From NCBI GenBank assembly GCA_003248935.1, contig QFQF01000004.1, positions 124,001-188,000 of the forward strand: a stretch of DNA of 64,000 nucleotides. The letters run 5' to 3'. A program made the translations under genes and the position numbers. The notes beneath the pieces were generated by a model. The model ran no database searches, was not told the DNA's origin, and saw only the letters and a program-made list of their open reading frames with translations. Below, in pieces: positions 27,133 to 34,919 of the stretch (position 1 is its first letter; the number at the start of each line of letters is the position of its first letter). The DNA is from Sphingobium sp. (GTDB lineage: Bacteria; Pseudomonadota; Alphaproteobacteria; Sphingomonadales; Sphingomonadaceae).

Positions 27133-27986
27133 TCACATACGGGGTGAAGGCCGAACATCCGCTCCAGAAAAGCGAGTGCGGCATCGGCAAAGACATCGTT
27201 GCGATCGCCGACGATCATGTGCCCCGCCCCTGCGATCGTTTCGACCTCAAGCTGGGGGACGATCGCACGGAACGCCGCCAGCCCCTCGTCGCTCACGACC
27301 TGGCTCCGCTCGCCACGGGTCAGCAGGACCGGCATGGTCAGCCGCGCGGACATTTCTTCGAGAAAGCCCGTGGCTGCGGCAAGTCCGATGCCCTGTTCGC
27401 GGTCCATCCAGGCCGGATCCCAATGCCAGTGCCAGCGCCCTGCACCATCGACACGCATGTTTCTCTGCAAGCGTTCGCCCGCGCCCAGCCTCGGTTCCTG
27501 CCCGCGGATGCGCGCCAGTTCCGCCGCGGCTTCGTCGGGCGAGCTGAACCCTTCGGGCGGCGCACGCAGCACTTGCGTCACTTCCGCTACCCCGGCCGGA
27601 TTGGTCCGCGGGACGGTATCGACGATCACCAGCGCGCGGACCCTGTCCGGTCCGGCCTGTGCTCCGGCCACGAGCGAGATCTTGCCGCCGAGCGACGCGC
27701 CGACAAGTACACATGGCCGGCCGAGTCCGTCGACTACGGCCAGCAAGTCGCCGACCGTGCGGGCATAGCCATAATGGCCATCGGGTGACCAATCGCTTTC
27801 GCCATGCCCGCGCAGGTCGAGCGTGATCGCGCGCCAGCCTCGCTCGCTCAGCCGTTCCGCCGCGCGCGACCAGCCGTGGCGGGTCTGGCCCAATCCGCCC
27901 AGCATCAGCACGGGCGGCCCATCGACCGGGCCGAACATGCTCGCCGCCAGCCTTATACCACCCAGTCCCCTGAGCCAGCTGGTCAT
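27129..27986 (-). CDS. Alpha/beta hydrolase
   Basis: A 285-aa alpha/beta hydrolase: oxyanion segment LMLGGLGQTRHGW, nucleophile Ser98 in GASLGG, Asp-rich strand, and His in IAGAGHMIVGD near the C-terminus. Such enzymes in catabolic operons hydrolyse lactones, esters or C-C bonds of ring-opened intermediates. There is no signal peptide, so it acts in the cytoplasm. It is coupled by ATGA overlap to the fused CoA-transferase gene upstream and overlaps the ligase downstream. Confidence 0.88.
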   Translation of the reverse strand: MTSWLRGLGGIRLAASMFGPVDGPPVLMLGGLGQTRHGWSRAAERLSERGWRAITLDLRGHGESDWSPDGHYGYARTVGDLLAVVDGLGRPCVLVGASLGGKISLVAGAQAGPDRVRALVIVDTVPRTNPAGVAEVTQVLRAPPEGFSSPDEAAAELARIRGQEPRLGAGERLQRNMRVDGAGRWHWHWDPAWMDREQGIGLAAATGFLEEMSARLTMPVLLTRGERSQVVSDEGLAAFRAIVPQLEVETIAGAGHMIVGDRNDVFADAALAFLERMFGLHPVCD

Positions 27987-30118
27987 GCTGCTTTCACAGC
28001 TTCGGCAGCGAACAGCGCGGCGCGCGCATCGGCATCAAAGCCGAGCTCCTCCAGAAGCTGCGCGCTATGCTCGCCAAGCAACGGCGGCGGCCGGCGGAGC
28101 GGCGTCGCGAGATCGCCGAAACTCCACGCCACGCCGACCTGGTCATAACCGCCATAGGCTGGGTGGTCGAACGAGGCGACGAGGCGCGCTGCGCGATTGT
28201 CGGGATCGGCGAGAAAGGCGGCGCCGTTGTCCAGTGCGACGGCGGCGGCCGGATATCCCCGAGCGGTCAGCGCCGCCACCGCCGCTGCTTTGGTCATCGC
28301 CTCAATTGCCGTCTCGCTCAACTCGCCGGGCAGGGCATCGCGACCCGGAGCATCGACGACAATCCAGCCATCCGCGCATTCGAACAGCCGCTGCGCCGGC
28401 CCGATCCCGATCTGGTCATGATCAAGTCTCGTCATGGCGGCGAGCGTGCCGTCGGGGAGGACGAAGGTCTCCATCGTCGCGAGACTGCCGCCGAGCAATG
28501 ACGCCGCGACGAACTCGCCGTCCCCCGTCGCGTCACGCCTGAGCAATGCGAGCAACGTCGCCACGACCGATGCAAGCGCGCAGAGGTGATCCATCATCCC
28601 GAAACGACACCAGGTCGGGCGATTACCCTCGCCCGCATTCGCCGCTTCCCATCCGGAAGCAGCCTGGAACAACTGGTCGTAGCCGGGCCAGTCCTTGCGC
28701 GGCCCCTGCGGGCCATAGGAATTGACGTGGCAATAGACGGCGCGCGGGTTGGTGGCGCGAACCGCATCCCAGCCAAAGCCCAGCTTTTCCGCGGCAGGCA
28801 TCCGCTGATTATGGTGGACCACATCGGCCCATCCGATCAGCTTCTCGAGCACCTTGCCCGCATCGGGATGCTTGAGCGCGACTGCGATGTCCCGCTTGTT
28901 GCGCTGGCATCCATTGAACGCCCAGTCGGCATGGCGCAGCGGGTCGCCCGTCGTCGATTCGACCTTCACGACGTCCGCGCCCATATCGGCGAGCAACTGC
29001 GGTGCCAGCGGCCCTGCCAGGAAATTGCCGAAATCGGCGATCTTCAAGCCCTGCAGCGGCGACGCCATCGCGCACGCTTCGACCATGGGTTGGCCTGTCG
29101 GCGTTCCGCTCGCGACCTGCATCGGCGGCCCGGGCTGGCGGGTCCGGCCAAACCGCGCATCTTCGACATCGACGACATAGGAATTCGCCGCCGCCTGCTC
29201 GTCATCATAGAGTGCGCCCATGTTCTGCACCGGTTGGACCGGCACATCGGACGCCCAGAGTTCCTCCAGCCACTCGCTGCGTGGGCGGGTCTTGAAGATC
29301 GCCTCGATCGCACCGCGATCCTCGATATATTTGATCACGGCGTTCGCATATCTGGCGTTGTGTGAGGCGCGTGTGTCCGGGTCCATTGCCGCCAGCGCGC
29401 GCGCGACGGAGGGCGCTTTGATCGGCTGGCCCATGGTGTGCATCCACAGACCGTCCCCACATTCGAACAGCGTCGCCCCCGCATCCTTCGGAAACCCGAA
29501 TTTGAGCGCCGGCGACGGCCTGTCGGCGCGGTGCCAGATCAGCGCGGTCGGAATCAGCGCGCCCTGCAACAGGCTGGTCGCTACCGGTCCGCCCTTGCCC
29601 GTCCGCCGGCGCGCGTAGAGCCGCGCCAGCACGCCGATCGCCGCGAGATAGCCCGCATGCGCGCTGCCCAGCGGAAAGCGCAGCCAGACCGGGCCATCGC
29701 GTGCCACGGCCTTCTGCTCGTCCAGCAGGCCGGCTTCGGCCAGGACGAGCGCATCGCTGACCGGGCGATTCTCACTCGGATGACCGGCAGGCCAGCCGCC
29801 GACCGCGACATGGATCAGTGCCGGGTGACGCGCGGAGAGCGTCGCGCTATCGAGGCCGAGCGCGCCCGCGGCGGCGGGCAGCACGTCGTGGATCACTGCA
29901 TCGACTTCGCCGAGCAGCGCATCAAGCCGCGCCGTGCTGAATGGCTCGCGCTGTTTGTAGCGGTTCCACAGCGCATCTTGCTCGGGACTGAGAAGCGCAT
30001 CGTCGCGGTCGAGCTTGATCACCGTGGCGCCGCTCTGCGCCAACAGCAATCCTGCCGCGGACACCGCCTGTCCGGCACCAAGATCGAGCACCTTGAAACC
30101 GCGCAACACGTCAGTCAT
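27983..30118 (-). CDS. Fused double CaiB/BaiF family III CoA-transferase
   Basis: A 711-aa protein with two family III CoA-transferase domains in tandem (about 1-345 and 351-700), each starting with the GxKVLDL/GLKIADF strand. The second domain has the catalytic Asp510 in CRFGMMDHL; the aligned position in the first is Ser152 (RFPLGSAHA), so only the C-terminal half looks catalytic. Family III enzymes are normally interlinked homodimers, so the fusion probably mimics the dimer in one chain. It would move CoA between acids without ATP. The start overlaps the DUF2889 gene by 8 bp. Confidence 0.88.
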   Translation of the reverse strand: MTDVLRGFKVLDLGAGQAVSAAGLLLAQSGATVIKLDRDDALLSPEQDALWNRYKQREPFSTARLDALLGEVDAVIHDVLPAAAGALGLDSATLSARHPALIHVAVGGWPAGHPSENRPVSDALVLAEAGLLDEQKAVARDGPVWLRFPLGSAHAGYLAAIGVLARLYARRRTGKGGPVATSLLQGALIPTALIWHRADRPSPALKFGFPKDAGATLFECGDGLWMHTMGQPIKAPSVARALAAMDPDTRASHNARYANAVIKYIEDRGAIEAIFKTRPRSEWLEELWASDVPVQPVQNMGALYDDEQAAANSYVVDVEDARFGRTRQPGPPMQVASGTPTGQPMVEACAMASPLQGLKIADFGNFLAGPLAPQLLADMGADVVKVESTTGDPLRHADWAFNGCQRNKRDIAVALKHPDAGKVLEKLIGWADVVHHNQRMPAAEKLGFGWDAVRATNPRAVYCHVNSYGPQGPRKDWPGYDQLFQAASGWEAANAGEGNRPTWCRFGMMDHLCALASVVATLLALLRRDATGDGEFVAASLLGGSLATMETFVLPDGTLAAMTRLDHDQIGIGPAQRLFECADGWIVVDAPGRDALPGELSETAIEAMTKAAAVAALTARGYPAAAVALDNGAAFLADPDNRAARLVASFDHPAYGGYDQVGVAWSFGDLATPLRRPPPLLGEHSAQLLEELGFDADARAALFAAEAVKAA

Positions 30119-30833
30119 CCCGCTCTCCGCTCAGCATTTTTTCTGGATGATTCGAGAAATCCCGAATCGTGTCGGGTTCGCGCAGTGCCTGTCCGGCGCG
30201 CTCGGGCGCATAGGTGAAGCAGGATCCGATCATCTGGTTCATCCCGCTTGCCGCAGCGCCAACGGGAAAATCGAAAAAGCGGGTACCGGACACCATCACA
30301 CCCCGGCGAAGCATCAGTCCGGCTTCGATGAGATTCTCCGGCTGCGCCCGGGTCCAGGCATCGAACGCCCGCCGGTCGCCCGTTGGCACGCCGACCGAGT
30401 TTTCGCGAACATCGTCGAACTGCCAGTGCAACAGCGTCTCGCCATCGCGATCAATCTCGGCAACGGTCACGCCCCCGACCGGATCGGATACGCGAATGTC
30501 GTAGGTGAACGGCGCAGGATCGAGCGCATGTCGCGCGGCGACAACGAACAGGTCGTACAGATGCGTGCAATGATCGCGCTGATTTTCAACCAGCGCCGCC
30601 TCGGCGAGCGCGACCCCAGCCATCCGCTCGGCAAGAAACTCCCCGGCGGCGGGGCAGGTCGACCAGGGGTAGCGCGGCGCCCGCGTCTCCACCGCTTCGA
30701 TCCGGGTGCCATCATGGATCAGCGACACGCCAAAGCAATGCGCGTCATCCTCCATGTCGACCTCGATGCGCCCGTCTCCCGGCACGACGCGAACACGCCG
30801 CCGGTAGCCGGTGAACGCGTCGGCCACCGTCAC
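30111..30833 (-). CDS. DUF2889 family protein
   Basis: A 240-aa soluble protein with the DUF2889 pattern: paired Arg (YRRRVRVV), DAHCFGVSLIHDG, RAPRYPWSTCPAAGEFLAERMAG and NQRDHCTHLYDLFVVAARHA. His, Cys and Asp in these blocks could bind a metal. The function of the family is unknown, although members lie in aromatic and terpenoid catabolic clusters. It starts with GTG overlapping the stop of the crotonase (GTGA) and overlaps the CoA-transferase by 8 bp, placing it firmly in the acyl-CoA operon. Confidence 0.8.
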   Translation of the reverse strand: MTVADAFTGYRRRVRVVPGDGRIEVDMEDDAHCFGVSLIHDGTRIEAVETRAPRYPWSTCPAAGEFLAERMAGVALAEAALVENQRDHCTHLYDLFVVAARHALDPAPFTYDIRVSDPVGGVTVAEIDRDGETLLHWQFDDVRENSVGVPTGDRRAFDAWTRAQPENLIEAGLMLRRGVMVSGTRFFDFPVGAAASGMNQMIGSCFTYAPERAGQALREPDTIRDFSNHPEKMLSGERDD

Positions 30834-31633
30834 TCCCCGCTGAAGTTCGGCTTGCGCTTTTCGCCGATGGCCTCGATCGCCTCGGCATGATCCCGGCTGA
30901 TGTTGGACAGGCCTTCATAGGCCATGCCGGTATCCATCGCAGCATGTGCAAGCTGGCGCAGCGGCTGGTTGATCGTCATCTTCGTGCCGTAGATCGACAT
31001 GCTCGCACCATTGGCCAGCCTCTCGATCCAGCGATCGGCGATCGCAGTCGCATCTTCTAACGTGGGCGCGGATTCGGCGATCAGACCGAGGTCCGCAGCT
31101 TCCCTGCCCGTGATCGGCTCTCCCAGCATCAGGAACTTGCGCGCCTTGGCATAACCCATCATTTGCGGCCAGATCAGCGACCCGCCATCGCCCGCGACGA
31201 GCCCGATATTGACGTGCGGGTCGGCAATCTTGGTATCGTCCGTCGCCACCACGAAATCGCATAGCAACGGCAGCGTCGCGCCCAGACCCATCGCATGGCC
31301 GTGGATCCGGGCGATGGTCGGCTTGGGACAATCCAGCACGGTATAGACCAGCCGCCGCGAGTTCCAGATGCCCTTGAAGAACAGTCCGGGATCCTCGACC
31401 TTGCGCTTCATCTGGGCGAAATCACCGCCCCCGCAGAACGACTTGCCCTCGCCCGACAACACCACGCACCGCACTCGCTCATCGAACGTCGCGTCATGGA
31501 AGGCATCCGAGATCTGTTCGTTCACCGGATCGTCGATGATATTGCGCTTTTCGGGCCGGTTCAGCGTCAAACGCAGGACAGCGCCGTCAAGCTGGACGCT
31601 GAGCTTGTCATAGCGGGAATAGTCGAATTTCAT
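30830..31633 (-). CDS. Enoyl-CoA hydratase/isomerase family protein
   Basis: A 267-aa crotonase with oxyanion segments SFCGGGDFA (65-73) and GHAMGLGATLPL (near 112-123). The usual Glu pair is changed: the second site reads LVAGDGGSL, with Asp149. That suggests an isomerase, or a hydratase using a single acidic residue. AGGAG lies 7 nt before the ATG at 31633, one of the few strong internal ribosome binding sites of the operon. Overlaps the acyl-CoA dehydrogenase stop by 4 bp. Confidence 0.9.
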   Translation of the reverse strand: MKFDYSRYDKLSVQLDGAVLRLTLNRPEKRNIIDDPVNEQISDAFHDATFDERVRCVVLSGEGKSFCGGGDFAQMKRKVEDPGLFFKGIWNSRRLVYTVLDCPKPTIARIHGHAMGLGATLPLLCDFVVATDDTKIADPHVNIGLVAGDGGSLIWPQMMGYAKARKFLMLGEPITGREAADLGLIAESAPTLEDATAIADRWIERLANGASMSIYGTKMTINQPLRQLAHAAMDTGMAYEGLSNISRDHAEAIEAIGEKRKPNFSGE

Positions 31634-32748
31634 GCCGGTGCTCCTGCCGCAGCGAAACGGCGCAGATGGAAAGCGGGATCGCCGAACATCTGATTCAGCG
31701 TGTTGAGGCGGATATAGTGATGGCCGACATCCAGTTCCTCGGACACGCCCATGCCGCCGTGAAGCTGGACCGCCTGATAGCCGACGAACTTGCCTGACTT
31801 GCCGATCTGGACCTTGGCGGCAGAGACGATGCGTGCCCGCTCAACCGGATCGTCATTGAGCGACATCGCCGCGACATAGGCCATCGAGCGCGCGGTTTCG
31901 GTCTGGATGTACATGTCCGCCATACGGTGTTGCAGCACCTGAAACTTGGCGAGCGGCGCGCCATATTGTTCGCGGGTGCGGGTATATTCGGCAGTGGCGG
32001 GCACGAGATGGCCCATCGACCCGATCGCCTCGCCACATGCTGCAGCGATACCATGGTCGAGCGCCAGTTCGACCAGCGCAACACCGCCGCCGATCTCGCC
32101 CAGCACCGCATCTTCGCCGACGCTCAGTGCGTCGATCACGACTTCCGCTGCACCGTGCGCGTCGATCATGCGGAAGCTGCGCCGGGCGACCTGGTCTGCA
32201 GCGACGAGGAACAAGGTTATGCCGTCGCATTCCCCCAATGCGCCCGAGGTCCGCGCCGCCACGATGAACGTGTCGGCGCTGTCACCGCCGATCACCACCG
32301 GCATCCGCCCACTGATCGTCCAGCCGGCGCCCGCTGCAGCCGCAGTAAAGCTGTGATGCTCTGCGCTGCGCAGCACGTGCGTCGAGCCCGCCGCCAGCGC
32401 CAACCGCGCATCGCCCGCAATTACCTGTTGGATCAGATCGGTGCGCCCGCCCGCAATCAGCAGCCGGCCGCACACGATCGCGGTCATCAGATAGGGCAGC
32501 GTCACCAGATGCCGTCCGAAACGCTCCATCACCACCAACGCATCGACGGGCGACGCGCCATAGCCCCCGACTTCTTCGGGGAAGGCGGCGCCGACCAAGC
32601 CCAGTTCGGCCATCTCGCGCCATAACTGCGCCTGCCCCTCGAGGTCGCCGAGCAACTTGTTTCGTGTAACGAGGTCGTATTTGTCGGTCAGGAACCGGTC
32701 GACCGTGTCGTGCAGCATCTGCTGGTTGTCGTTGTAATGAAAATCCAT
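31630..32748 (-). CDS. Acyl-CoA dehydrogenase-like small subunit
   Basis: A 372-aa acyl-CoA dehydrogenase fold starting MDFHYNDNQQML. It is divergent in the middle domain, but the C-terminal domain is conserved (TREQYGAPLAKFQVLQHRMADM, QLHGGMGVSEE). It matches the small-subunit type of two-gene dehydrogenases such as PimD or FadE28-like. The usual catalytic Glu is not evident, so it likely pairs with the large subunit encoded 10 bp upstream, forming an alpha2beta2 enzyme for bulky or dicarboxylic acyl-CoA. Electrons would pass to EtfBA. Confidence 0.9.
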   Translation of the reverse strand: MDFHYNDNQQMLHDTVDRFLTDKYDLVTRNKLLGDLEGQAQLWREMAELGLVGAAFPEEVGGYGASPVDALVVMERFGRHLVTLPYLMTAIVCGRLLIAGGRTDLIQQVIAGDARLALAAGSTHVLRSAEHHSFTAAAAGAGWTISGRMPVVIGGDSADTFIVAARTSGALGECDGITLFLVAADQVARRSFRMIDAHGAAEVVIDALSVGEDAVLGEIGGGVALVELALDHGIAAACGEAIGSMGHLVPATAEYTRTREQYGAPLAKFQVLQHRMADMYIQTETARSMAYVAAMSLNDDPVERARIVSAAKVQIGKSGKFVGYQAVQLHGGMGVSEELDVGHHYIRLNTLNQMFGDPAFHLRRFAAAGAPA

Positions 32749-32758
32749 CGTTCCGCCC

Positions 32759-33937
32759 TCAGACGTTCAGCAGCCGGCGCGCAATGATGTTGCGCTGAAT
32801 CTCGGAACTGCCGCCGTAGATGGTGAGCTTGCGCCGGTCGAAATGCTGTTGCGCCATATAGGCGCTTTCGATCGGCACCACGCCCGCTGACACGGTCAGG
32901 GGATGCGTCAGGCTGACGATCTCGCCGACCTCCATCAGCAATTCGGTCAGCGCCTGCTGGACCTCGCCGCCTCGTATCTTGAGCACCGAGACTTCCGGTC
33001 CGGGTGCCTTGCCCGACAATTCATCGGCCAGCACGCGATAGGCGGTGTAGCGTAGCGCCAGCAGATCGGTCTCGACCTCCGCGACGCGCTGGGCGAGAAC
33101 CGGATCATCGCCCAGCGGCGCCCCACCCGGCCCGATACGGCCAAGCGCGCCACGCAACTGCCGCGACAACGCCATGCTCGGGCCAATGCCGGCGCCGACC
33201 AGCCGCTCGTGGCCCAGCAGGAATTTGGTGATGGTCCAGGCATCGCCTTCCTGGCCCAGCAAATTGGCGACCGGCACGCGGACATCGGTGATCTGCACCT
33301 CGTTGACCGCGTGCATGCCACCCAGCGTCAGGATCGGACTGACCGTCACGCCCGGCTGTTCCATGTCGATCAGCAGGAACGAGATCCCTGCCTGCTTGGG
33401 TCCGTCAGCGGACGTGCGGACCAGGCAGAAGATCTTGTTCGCCATGTGCGCCCAGCTGGTCCACAGCTTGGTGCCGTTGACGATATAGTCGTCGCCGTCG
33501 CGCACCGCTCGCATCTGAAGCGCAGCGAGATCCGACCCGGCCTGCGGCTCCGAAAAGCCCTGACACCACCAGTCCTCGCCTGACAGGATCCGGGGCAGCA
33601 ATTCCCGCTTCTGCGCCTCAGTGCCGAATTCGACGATCACCGGCCCCAGCAGGTCGAGCGAGGGGATATTCGCGCGTGGGGCGCCCGCCAGCGCCGATTC
33701 CTCGTCCCAGATGAAGCGTTCGAGCGGCCCCCAGCCGGTGCCGCCCCATTGCGTGGGCCAGCTCGGCGCCAGCCAGCCCTGCTTCTCCAGGATTCGCTGC
33801 CAGCGCTGATGGTCGTCCTTGCTCAGCTTCCTGCCATAGAGCGTCGCCTCCGCCAGTTCGGGAGGAAGCTTGTCGCGCAGGAAGCCCCGCATCTCCTCGC
33901 GCAGCGCCTCGGCTTCAGGCGGGATCTTCAAATCCAT
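32759..33937 (-). CDS. Acyl-CoA dehydrogenase large subunit
   Basis: A 392-aa dehydrogenase, PimC-like. It has the FAD/substrate motif QGFSEPQAGSDLAAL (126-140) and C-terminal IYGGSSEIQRNIIARRLL. At the classical catalytic position (IYEGTSE in medium-chain enzymes) the Glu is Gly. A Glu244 in GHERLVGAG instead matches the helix-G position used by isovaleryl-CoA dehydrogenase, so the base is probably relocated. It pairs with the small subunit downstream, and 3 bp separate it from the crotonase upstream. Confidence 0.92.
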   Translation of the reverse strand: MDLKIPPEAEALREEMRGFLRDKLPPELAEATLYGRKLSKDDHQRWQRILEKQGWLAPSWPTQWGGTGWGPLERFIWDEESALAGAPRANIPSLDLLGPVIVEFGTEAQKRELLPRILSGEDWWCQGFSEPQAGSDLAALQMRAVRDGDDYIVNGTKLWTSWAHMANKIFCLVRTSADGPKQAGISFLLIDMEQPGVTVSPILTLGGMHAVNEVQITDVRVPVANLLGQEGDAWTITKFLLGHERLVGAGIGPSMALSRQLRGALGRIGPGGAPLGDDPVLAQRVAEVETDLLALRYTAYRVLADELSGKAPGPEVSVLKIRGGEVQQALTELLMEVGEIVSLTHPLTVSAGVVPIESAYMAQQHFDRRKLTIYGGSSEIQRNIIARRLLNV

Positions 33938-33940
33938 CGT

Positions 33941-34723
33941 TCAGGCCCCCCGGAACATCGGTGCGCGCTTTTCTTTGAACGCCGTACGGCCCTCGACATA
34001 GTCCTGGCTCAACGCCAGGACCGGCTGCGCATCGCTTTCGGCATGAAGCACATCTTCCAGCGAATTCGGTCCCCGCGCCATGACCCGTTTCATCGCGGCA
34101 ATGGCGAGCGGCGCGACACCGGCAAAACCCGCAGCAACTTCCAGGGCCGTAGCCAGTGCGCTTCCCGCAGGCACCACCCGGTTCGCAAGACCCAAGGCAC
34201 CAGCCTCAGTTGCTTCGACGATCCGTCCCGTCAGCATCATCTCGCGCGCGCGCCCCGGCCCGACGCGCTGCGGCAGCGACCAGAGCATCCCTGCGTCCGC
34301 CATCAGCCCGATCTTGCCGAAGGATGCACAGAAGCGTGCGCTCTCGCCCGCCACCAGGACGTCGCAGGCCGTAGCAAGCGACATGCCCGCGCCATAGGCA
34401 TAGCCTTCGACCGCCGCAATCGTCGGCTTGGGTCCGCCGCTCAGCAACCGCACAATGTCCTGCAGGATCGCGATGTTGCGCTTGGTCCGCTGCGCGTCCG
34501 GCGCGACGGCGCCGTTCGTCGGCTGCAACTGACCGCCCGAACAGAAATTTCCTCCTGCCCCCGTCAGCACCACCGCCCGAATGTCGGGATTATTGCCCGC
34601 TTCGCGCAGATGGCCAAGCAATGCCTCGCGCATTTCGAGCGAGATCGCGTTGCGCAATTGCGGCACGTTCAGCGTCAAGACGACGACGCCATCTTGTTCG
34701 CGCTGCAGAATGAATTCCGACAT
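33941..34723 (-). CDS. Enoyl-CoA hydratase/isomerase, first gene of the operon
   Basis: A 260-aa crotonase with NFCSGGQLQ (59-67) and GYAYGAGMSLATACDVLVAG (107-126). The active-site loop GLMADAGMLW has Asp143, like PaaG-type isomerases and the PaaG-like protein at 6208. The ATG at 34723 follows AGGGG; a longer frame running into the divergent promoter is rejected. It opens the 12-gene minus-strand operon and is divergent from the ligase at 34920 over 196 bp, which must hold both promoters. Confidence 0.9.
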   Translation of the reverse strand: MSEFILQREQDGVVVLTLNVPQLRNAISLEMREALLGHLREAGNNPDIRAVVLTGAGGNFCSGGQLQPTNGAVAPDAQRTKRNIAILQDIVRLLSGGPKPTIAAVEGYAYGAGMSLATACDVLVAGESARFCASFGKIGLMADAGMLWSLPQRVGPGRAREMMLTGRIVEATEAGALGLANRVVPAGSALATALEVAAGFAGVAPLAIAAMKRVMARGPNSLEDVLHAESDAQPVLALSQDYVEGRTAFKEKRAPMFRGA

Positions 34724-34919
34724 GAAGCCCCTGTAATCAAATACCGCTCGACAGACGCGATGATCCCGCTGTCCGGCGCTGAATTGGCGTTGATGATGTA
34801 TCCAGTTGGTCGGCGGGCGTATACCGGTGCAGGCCCCGTCCCCGGGGGTTAGCATGGATGTGTTGGTTTCGGCGCGACGGTTGGAAGCGCCGCCGCTTCA
34901 GGTCAAAGGCAACCCAATC

